DNA of 15,601 nucleotides from an uncultured Eubacteriales bacterium. Its GTDB lineage: Bacteria > Bacillota > Clostridia > Oscillospirales > Oscillospiraceae. The translations under genes were made by a program, and so were the position numbers. Location of the stretch: the NCBI GenBank assembly GCA_900544945.1, contig UQXG01000040.1:1-15601 (forward strand), written 5' to 3'. The notes under the pieces are model-generated. The model saw only the letters and a program-made list of their open reading frames with translations. It made no database searches and was not told the origin of the DNA. This document shows, piece after piece, positions 14,834-15,601 of the stretch; within the stretch, counting starts at the first letter, position 1, and each line of letters begins with the position of its first letter.

Positions 14834-14912
14834 CAGACCAAAGCAGCCAGGGACTGGCGGAGTAGGGCGGCGACTGTCACAGCTGCCCGCAAAATCAATG
14901 GAGGGTATCCCT

Positions 14913-15440
14913 ATGGATTTTTTGGAAATTGCCAACGCCCGGCAGTCCTGCCGGAGCTATGATTCCCGACCGGTGGAGGAAGAAAAGCTGAACGCCGTTC
15001 TGGAGGCGGCAAGGCTGGCTCCCTCTGCCTGCAACAGTCAGCCCTACCACCTGACGGTTTGCAAAGGGGAGGCGGCAAAGGCCGCCGCCAAGGCCTGCCA
15101 GGGGATGGGGATGAATAAGTTTGCGCCCCAGGCACCGGTGCTCATTGTGATTTCCGAGCAGCCCTACAGCAAGTCCGCCGGCCTGGGGGCGAAAATGAAG
15201 AACAACGACTACCGCTCCATCGATATCGGCATTGCCGCCGCCTATCTGACCGCGGAAGCCACGGCTCAGGGGCTGGGCAGCTGCATTCTGGGGTGGATCG
15301 ACGACAAGAAGCTCCGGGAGATTACAGGACTGGATGCCCCCGCCCGGCTGGTGATTACCCTGGGATATGCCGCGGAAGGGGAGACCCTGCGGGTGAAGAC
15401 ACGAAAGAGCCTGGAGAAGCTGGTGAGCACGAAGGAGTAA
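14913..15440 (+). CDS. Nitroreductase-family flavoprotein
   Basis: The 175-residue protein has the short nitroreductase fold: RQSCRSYDSRPV (near residues 10-21) and APSACNSQPYHLTV match the FMN-phosphate and flavin-contact regions, followed by a C-terminal LGYAAEGE and a Lys/Arg-rich tail. Such enzymes bind FMN and transfer electrons from NAD(P)H to varied acceptors; the substrate cannot be told from sequence. The start at 14913 is preferred over the in-frame ATG at 14898, because GGAGGG (14900-14905) falls seven bases before 14913. It lies 79 bases after the DUF3786 gene, with a 7-bp hairpin (14865-14871 with 14882-14888) and no T-run between them. It may belong to the RACo unit, possibly as an electron-transfer partner, but this is weak. 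Confidence 0.88.
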   Translation: MDFLEIANARQSCRSYDSRPVEEEKLNAVLEAARLAPSACNSQPYHLTVCKGEAAKAAAKACQGMGMNKFAPQAPVLIVISEQPYSKSAGLGAKMKNNDYRSIDIGIAAAYLTAEATAQGLGSCILGWIDDKKLREITGLDAPARLVITLGYAAEGETLRVKTRKSLEKLVSTKE

Positions 15441-15601
15441 GGGTTCCTTAGCGTTTTTGGGAAGAGCGCATTGGGGGCGGAACACACCCTTCCGGATTTT
15501 CCGGGTATGATAACGGGCCGATGAAGGGCATCGGCTCCTACGGATTTTTTCGGAAGATTTCCCGAACATACAAAAAAAGAAGCCAGGCCGGGAAAATCCG
15601 G
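15441..15601. repeat. Intergenic repeat region at the window edge
   Basis: No gene is seen. CCGGATTTTCC (15492-15502) and GGAAAATCCGG (15591-15601) form an 11-bp inverted repeat about 90 bases apart. Between them lies GCCGATG-AAGGG-CATCGGC (15517-15535), a second copy of the hairpin element found at 11955-11976. A run of seven A (15572-15578), read on the minus strand, follows a GC-rich stretch and could be the T-run of a terminator for a minus-strand gene beyond the window; the stem cannot be judged because the sequence ends. Confidence 0.55.

Noticed and set aside
1..15601. CRISPR arrays, tRNA or rRNA genes, transposases, prophage or toxin-antitoxin genes
   Set aside because: None was seen; the repeats present are few, dispersed and palindromic, and no regularly spaced direct repeats or tRNA-like cloverleaf sequences were noticed.

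Overview
The window reads as chromosomal DNA of an anaerobic, fairly GC-rich Clostridia-type Firmicute. The evidence is strong AGGAGG-type ribosome binding sites, sigma-A promoters with extended -10 elements, a T-box leader in front of thrS, a YabE-type G5/3D cell-wall protein and a bacterial-type acetyl-CoA synthase cluster. Codon usage and the palindromic intergenic repeats suggest an Oscillospirales-like gut or rumen lineage; this placement is inference.

Left part (1-3650): a minus-strand secreted or anchored cell-wall protein (DUF348-DUF348-G5-3D) with its own promoter, then a divergent plus-strand unit made of a T-box leader and a threonyl-tRNA synthetase lacking the TGS domain, closed by a strong terminator. 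A hairpin-rich repeat mosaic (about 3666-3847) separates this from the next unit.

Central part (3957-11881): one plus-strand operon for the methyl/carbonyl end of the Wood-Ljungdahl pathway. The order is a divergent MetF-like protein, a CooC-type nickel-insertion ATPase, AcsD (corrinoid protein small subunit), one 756-residue polypeptide joining AcsC (corrinoid protein large subunit) to AcsE (methyl-H4folate methyltransferase), a small membrane-anchored PH-like protein, and AcsB (acetyl-CoA synthase with an intact A-cluster). A strong terminator follows acsB. In this scheme AcsE moves the methyl group of methyl-H4folate to the cobalt of AcsC/AcsD, AcsB condenses it with CO and CoA, and CooC helps load nickel. 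No CO dehydrogenase catalytic subunit gene lies in the window.

Right part (11882-15601): an intergenic region with palindromic repeats, then a second unit with its own promoter. It encodes RACo (the ATP-dependent reductive activator of the corrinoid protein), a DUF3786 protein one base downstream, and a nitroreductase-family flavoprotein, ending in further repeats.

The most interesting points are the AcsC-AcsE fusion, which would tether the methyl donor enzyme to the corrinoid carrier, and the MetF-like protein in which three residues known to matter for catalysis in E. coli MetF appear replaced. The membrane-anchored PH-like protein inside the operon and the RACo-coupled DUF3786 protein are further candidates for unrecognised accessory factors. 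All family calls come from reading the sequence and from remembered family motifs; no database search was run.
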